Source: Voacanga thouarsii (taxonomy: Eukaryota; Streptophyta; Magnoliopsida; Gentianales; Apocynaceae). Taken from it: a DNA stretch of 64,000 nucleotides. The notes under the pieces are model-generated. The model was not told the DNA's origin, made no database searches, and worked only from the letters and a program-made list of their open reading frames with translations. Location of the stretch: NCBI GenBank assembly GCA_026120185.1, contig JANUWF010001109.1:4580001-4644000 (forward strand). Direction: 5' to 3'. Made by a program: the position numbers and the translations under genes. Shown here one piece after another: positions 58,285 through 64,000 of this stretch (the stretch's first letter is position 1; each line of letters opens with the position of its first letter).

Positions 58285-60530
58285 AAGATATCTGCAGAAA
58301 TGAGTATCATGTTGAAACAAATGAGGAAAATAGTATTGAACATCTTTATATTACTCAAATTAATTTGGGTAAGAAATCTGTATTAGAAAAACTATCGTTT
58401 TTTTCTATTAGCCTATATTTTGTAAAAATATGTACAATTAAAATTCATCATCTAATACACCAGAAGTTTACTGATCCTACTACTTTTAACATTTAACATG
58501 ACCGGTTGGGTCATTCGGGATCTACCATGATGAGAAGAATAATTGAGAATACACATGGTCATCTATTAAAAAAAAAAGATATTAACATCAGAAAAATTCT
58601 CATGTACTGCATGTTCCCTAGGAAAATTAATTATTAGACCATCACCAATAAAAGTAGGAGCTAAAAGTCCTACATTTCTTGAACGGATTCACAGAGATAT
58701 TTGTGAACCTATTCATCCAACATGTGGACCGTTCAGATATTCTATGATTTTAATTGATGCATCATCCCGATGGTCACATGTGTATTTTGTATTTACTTGC
58801 AACCTAGCATTTGTGAGATTACTTGCTCAAATAATTAAATTACGAGAACAATTTCCTTACTATCAAATTAAAAATATCTGTTTGGATAATGCTGGTGAAT
58901 TTTCATCACATACTTTTGATGCATATTATATGTCAATTGGAATTAATATTGAACATCATGTAACTCATGTTCATACACAAAATGGTCTTACTGAATATTT
59001 TATTAAAAGATTATAATTAATTACTAGACTATTATTAATAAAAATAAATCTCCCAACATCTGTTTGGAGACATGCTATTTTATATGCTACAACATTTGTA
59101 CTTATAAGGCCAACTAGTTATCATAAATTCTCTTTTTTGCAATTAACTTTTGGTTCAAAATCAATTATTGCTTATTTAAGAATTTTTGGACTGTATATGT
59201 TCCAATTATACCAAACCAATGTATAAAGATGGGTCCTCAAAGAAAAAATGGATATACGTTAGATATGATTCTCCCTCTATTATCAGGTATATTGAACTCC
59301 TGACAAGAAATATATTCACGGCAAGATTGGCTGATTGTTATTTTGATGAATCATTATTCCCTAAATTAGGGAGAGAACATAAACAATATAAGAATGATCT
59401 TGCTTGGACAATATCATTAAATTATCTTGATCCGCGCACAAGCGCGTGTGAACTTGAAGTTCAAAAGATAATTCATTTGCAAAGTATTGCAAATCAAATG
59501 CCAGACGCTTTTGTTGACTCCAAAAGAATAACAAAATTGCATGTTTTAGTTATAAATACTCCTATTTGAATTGATGTCCTAACAGAACAAAAGATTATAC
59601 ATATAGCTACTGAGTAAAAAACATGCTAGAAGCATGGTCGACCTCTTGATTCTAAATATAAAAATTCTTGAAAGAAAAGTGGATTAAATAATCTAAATGA
59701 TCATATTGAAAAAAAGAATGATAAAGACTAAGAGAGAATTGATGACAAAATAAAGGAACCAGAAGTTGATGAAAATAACACTGAAATTTCTATCAATTAT
59801 ACCATTTCCGGTAGAAGTTGGAATCAGATAGAAATAGTTTTTGATAATGTGTTTGCATACAATATATCTCTTGATGTTACACGGGATAATAATGATCCTG
59901 AACCAATATCAGTTGATGAATGTCGACATAGAAAAGATTGGTTACAATAGAAATATGCGATTCAATCGGAGTTAAATGCACTTATAAAACGTGAAGTCTT
60001 TGGACCTGCAATCTAAATACTAGAAAGTGTAAAAACTATTGGCTATAATTGGATATTTGTGTGAAAATACAATGAAAAGAATGAAATCGTACGATATAAA
60101 GCATGGTTAGTAGCTCAAGATTTTTCACAAAGATCAGGTATTGATTATAATGAAACTTATTCTCCTATTGTTGATGCTATTACACTTCAGATATCTTATC
60201 AATTTGATAGTACATGAAAAGATAAAATATGCGCTTATTAGATGTTGTTATTGCTTACTTGTATGGAAAATTAGAAAATGATGTTTACATGAAAATCCCC
60301 GAAGGATTTCGCATGCTTTAAGCATATAAACATTATCCTCATGAAAATTACTCCATCAAGTTACAGAAATCATTATATGGCCTGAAGCAATCTGGGCGCA
60401 TGTGGTTCAATCGTCTTAGTGAATATTTATTGAAAGCGGGATTTAAAAATAATCAGGTATGTCCATGTGTTTTTATTAAGAAATCTGGTTCTAAATTTGT
60501 GATATTAGCTATATATGTTGATGATATTAA
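58285..60530 (+). pseudogene. Co-C: copia GAG-pre-integrase, integrase and RT
   Basis: The plus strand opens with KDICRNEYHVETNEENSIEH, which in relatives follows directly after the protease end that here lies inverted at 46402. Then come HDRLGHSGSTMMRRIIEN (GAG-pre-integrase), ILIDASSRWSHVYFV and CLDNAGEFSSHTFDA (integrase acidic residues), THVHTQNGLTE, SPSIIRYIELLTRNIFTARL, PRTSACELEVQKIIHLQSIA. RT follows with IGYNWIF-like sequence, LQKSLYGLKQSGRMWFNRL and AIYVDDI, where it is cut by the Co-E LTR immediately after the active site. Stops are few in the integrase third. Confidence 0.85.
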
Positions 60531-62526
60531 TGATGATTTCCAGTAAACAAAGGAGCATGCTCGGGAACGAAAAAAAAATAGAGAAAAAAACGACAAGCCA
60601 TAATAGCAGCACGGAAGCATTAAGACCATATATTTGCGTGCCTTAAACCTTTTAGGTTGTGAAGGAACGGATTGAACCATGGGAACAACCTCTCTTTGCC
60701 CGCTTGATGAAGTTTTCGGTTGAAATCCTCCTAACCTCCTACTTCGCCTTGTTTGCATGAATACCAAGCTTTTCGGCTCACGAAATATTCCACTGCCTCA
60801 ATCCTTGTTGGTGAAACAAAGGGTGAAGAGGAGTAGTCTCAATCCTTCTTGGTTCTACTGCTATTGGTTAGCAAAGCACCAAGAACAAGAGGAGAGAAGG
60901 AGACGAGAGAGAGAGACCCACGAGAGGGAGAGGAAAAACTAAGAGAGAATTAGGGTTTCTTTCTTCCAAGAGGCTTGTCTTATGGTTAGCCAAAACTAGG
61001 TCTCAGATATATGATAACAATATCCCCTGGAATATAATATTTCAAACACCCGGATGTTATCAACAGAATAAGTTTAGCTTAACCCTAAACTCATCTGAAC
61101 CGTATCTGGAAAAAAACCCTACGGTCTAAGCTATTGGGCCAAAATAATATTTATTATTTTTCTTGGATACAAAAAGTCCAAAATAATAAATATTAATTAT
61201 TTATTTCCTGGGCTTATAGAAATAACCCAATAAATAATTAATGAACCCAAATGAATCAAAATAATTAAACTTTAATTATTTATTTTTTAGGCTTACAGAA
61301 ATAACCCAATAAATAACTAAGCATTAATTATTTCCATCTAGTTTAAGCCCAGGTTAATTTTTCTAATTATTCAAACTGGACCTAGGTCCTGAATCATTAA
61401 TTAACCAATTAAACCAGATAATAAATTTCTCTCAACTCTTTTTTTAATTAATTAATTATTTATTTTATTCCAATCTAATAATAAATTAGACTTCCTGAAT
61501 AAAATAAAATAAAATAAAATAAAATCCTCTTTAATTAAGACCAATTCCTCGACTCAAAATTAATTAAGACTTACGGGCTATTTCGAGGACAAAAAAGACA
61601 CATCGCCTTGGCTACTAAAATGACCAAAATACCCCTACTATATAAATAGTCGTATTTTGCATTTTAAATATTTCATAATATCACCATAAGAAAATATTGA
61701 CCCCAAGGACAATGCTGCGTTAGCAAAGTCTCCGACTTACAGGTGAAATGACTAAAATACCGCTCTACACATCGCCGTACATTTAGAGAGGAAAACATGT
61801 ACTAACACCTCTCTAAATGACATCTACCATCCTTAGGCTTCTAGTCCAATGATCCACTACTTTCTGGAGTGTTTCCGCTTTCCAATGGAGCTACCCTAAA
61901 GCAAACATTCAAGTCATGTTTCCCATGGCCCTGGACACTTTAGATCATTCAGACAACCACAAGGGGCGATATTATGTAGAAATTATCTTGTATAAGTCTG
62001 TCTTAACTAACTAGTTACATATACCCAATACACAAGTATATTGGCTCTACCATAGAACCTCAACTATAGCATATAAAAGTATATGCTTCCAGCTTCGTCA
62101 GACCACCAACTCATACTAAAATCGTAGAGTGCTAGTCCACGTTGTAGCAGTAGTAGTCTAGGTTTCTACCAAATAGTACTTTAAGAAACCACTACTGCAG
62201 ATCATGTTCTACGTATTCGAAATACGCTTATGTCATAAAGTGAGTGGACTACTCACTGGCCAAAGGTAAGCCATTCCCCATTGGAATTCATAACATAATA
62301 ACCTAAATATAATGAGATTCCTATTCTCATCAATAGGTTAAGAACAAATGTTTATATGGATCACCATTCATATGGATCACTAATTTAAATACAATGGGTC
62401 TGTTCCAAATAAAATTGTACACAAATAAAAAGTAAATTCACAAACGATTTCTATAAATAAATTCTTTTATTAAAATATTCAATATTTACATCAGAAACTT
62501 AGTCTAAGAGGGCATACTATCCAACA
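60531..62526 (-). mobile_element. Co-E 3' LTR
   Basis: The minus strand starts TGTTGGATAGTATGCCCTC at 62526 and ends GGAAATCATCA at 60531, 1996 bp. Its first half is clearly related to the Co-D LTRs (shared tatgccctc, aataaaagaatttatt and caaggcgatgtgtctttt phrases), but its last part differs. The candidate duplication on the left is ATTAA (60526-60530); the partner is outside the window. Confidence 0.85.
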
Positions 62527-62541
62527 ATCTCCCACTTGCAC
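62527..62541 (-). promoter_or_regulatory. Co-E polypurine tract
   Basis: The minus strand reads GTGCAAGTGGGAGAT directly before the LTR start, the plus-strand primer site typical of copia elements. Confidence 0.8.
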
Positions 62542-64000
62542 TCTAAGACTAGGTAAGTCCATAGGTGCCCACCCCTATGGCGTCTACGTGTCTCTTAAAG
62601 ACTCTCTCAACCAAAGGCTTGGTGAATGGATCTGCTAGATTGTTTTCTAAGGCAATATGTTCCACCACGACTTCTCGTCTCTGGATAAAATCCCGAATCA
62701 GGTGATACTTCTTCTTGATGTGCTTCCCCTACTTGTGGTTCCGAGGTTCTTTGGATTGCAATACTACGTCAGTATTGTCACAATACATCACAATCGGCCT
62801 GTCCATATGTGACACAACTCCAAGTTTTGAAAGAAACTTCCAAAGCCAAACTTGCTTCCTTAGATGCCTCCGAAGTTACCACATACTCAACTTCCATTGT
62901 TGAGTCAGCAATACAAGATTGCTTGATACTCCTCCATGAAATTGCTCATCTAGACAAGGTGAAGACATATCCACTAGTGGATTTCCTCTCATCCTTATCT
63001 GCCTGGAAATCTGAATCTGTGTATCCTATAGGAACCAAGTTATCAGTCCTGTAAACCAGCATATAATCTCTCGTTCCCTTGAGGTACTTGAGAAAATGCT
63101 TTACAGCTTGTCAATGAACCTCGCCTGATTTTGACTAATATCTGCTAATTAAGCGTACAACAAAGCAGATATTTGGCTTAGTACACAATATGGCGTACAT
63201 GAGACTTCTCACAACCAAAGCGTAGGGAATCCTACTCATTCTATCCTTTTCTTCTTAAGACTTAGGATAGTCCCTTGAAGAAAATGACAACCTATGTCTG
63301 CAAGAGATTAGAGCCCCCGTGCATGAGTCCATGCTATACTTGGCTAGCATCTTGTCAATGTATGTTGTTTGGGATAATCCCAACATTCTCTGCTTCTTAT
63401 TTCTAAGAAGTCTAATACCAAGAATGTAGCTAGCTTCTCCCAAGTCTTTCATACCAAATTTACTAGACAGCCAAATCTTTGTAGATGGCAATGACCCTAC
63501 ATCATTTCTAATTAGTAGAATGTCATCCACATACAAGACAAGAAAAATCACATTAATGTCTTCAAGTTTTCTGTACACGCATGGTTCATCCTCATTTTGA
63601 ATAAAACTATAAGACTTTACAATTTCATCAAAACGAATGTTTCATGCTCTCGATGCCTACTTAAGTCCATAAATGGACTTCTTAAGCTTGCAAATCATAT
63701 GTTCCTGGCCTTCAGTAATAAAACCTTCTGGTTGGGACATATATATGTCTTCGCTAAGATGGCCATTTAAAAATACCATCTTAACATCCATTTGTCATAT
63801 CTCGTAGTCATAGTGACATGCGATGGCAAGGAGGATACAGATGGACTTAAGCATGGCCACCAGGGAAAAGGTTTCCGCATAGTTGATCCCCTCTTTCTGA
63901 GTATACCCTTTCGCCACTAGCCTAGTTTTGAAGGTTTCCACCTTCCCATCCACTCCCTTCTTTCTCTTATACACCCATTTATACCCAATGGGTTTTATTC
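62542..64000 (-). pseudogene. Co-E: copia RT and RNase H (runs off window)
   Basis: From 64000 down: KPIGYKWV-like start, NGHLSEDIYMSQPEGFI near 63750, KKSIYGLK, then a 107-residue open frame (63578-63255) with the intact active site LVLYVDDILLIRND, MKDLGEASYILGIRLLRNKK, MDSCTGALISCRHRLSFS. RNase H continues with SDFQADKDERKSTSGYVF, SCIADSTMEVEYVVTSEASK and, near 62700, NHK.GKHIKKKYHLIRDFIQ. Fewer stops than Co-D, to which it is closely related, and no MITE or SINE at the corresponding places. Gag and the 5' LTR lie beyond 64000. Confidence 0.85.

Noticed and set aside
60757..60942. Short frame with arginine/glutamate-rich end
   Set aside because: It lies within the Co-E LTR over a GAGA-rich tract.

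Overview
This is a transposon-rich, AT-rich intergenic region of a plant nuclear genome, most likely a dicot. The evidence is the mix of families: Ty3/gypsy elements with a chromodomain-like tail, several Ty1/copia elements, a CACTA transposon, a hAT-type MITE, a tRNA-derived SINE, and exon fragments of two plant genes. I found no intact host gene, no rRNA or tRNA gene, no CRISPR array and no prokaryotic feature. Almost every coding stretch is a retrotransposon pseudogene with stops and frameshifts. Families are assigned from protein motifs read by eye; lineage names are inference.

Layout, left to right. 1-2526: LTR-like, non-coding sequence. 2527-4012: gag/protease relic of a gypsy element (Gy-A, minus). 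4013-14221: a non-autonomous CACTA transposon with TCA target duplications. It carries fragments of a PPR gene (minus) and of a NUS1/LEW1-like cis-prenyltransferase subunit gene (plus), and its NUS1 intron is split by a 4.3 kb solo LTR (8808-13112, TSD CACTT). 14222-18227: gypsy Gy-B (minus, integrase to gag). 18555-32830: gypsy Gy-C (plus, 5' LTR to chromodomain-like tail), interrupted inside integrase by copia Co-A (26060-32303, minus, TSD ATTAG/ATTGG). 32833-33664: poly-T plus a minus-strand gag and LTR-terminus fragment. 33665-43475: SIRE/Maximus-like copia Co-B (minus), split in RNase H by a second 4.3 kb solo LTR (34023-38292, TSD ATAAC). 43476-46121: the longest stretch with no recognisable transposon. 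46122-60530: copia Co-C, whose primer-site/gag/protease block is inverted relative to its 5' LTR and its integrase/RT. Inside that inverted block sits a complete copia, Co-D (47433-57644, plus, two LTRs of about 1.9 kb, TSD TTCAC/TTCAT). Co-D itself carries a SINE in gag and a hAT MITE in RNase H. 60531-64000: 3' LTR and pol of copia Co-E (minus), related to Co-D and running off the window.

The nesting gives relative ages: Gy-C is older than Co-A; Co-B and the CACTA are older than their solo LTRs; Co-C is older than its inversion or Co-D; Co-D is older than its SINE and MITE. The most interesting signals are the inverted block of Co-C, the CACTA gene capture, a tRNA-like box A/box B module at the same place in three LTRs of one gypsy family, and a copia 3' LTR whose middle is replaced by an antisense RT fragment. 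I did not find a convincing new functional system.
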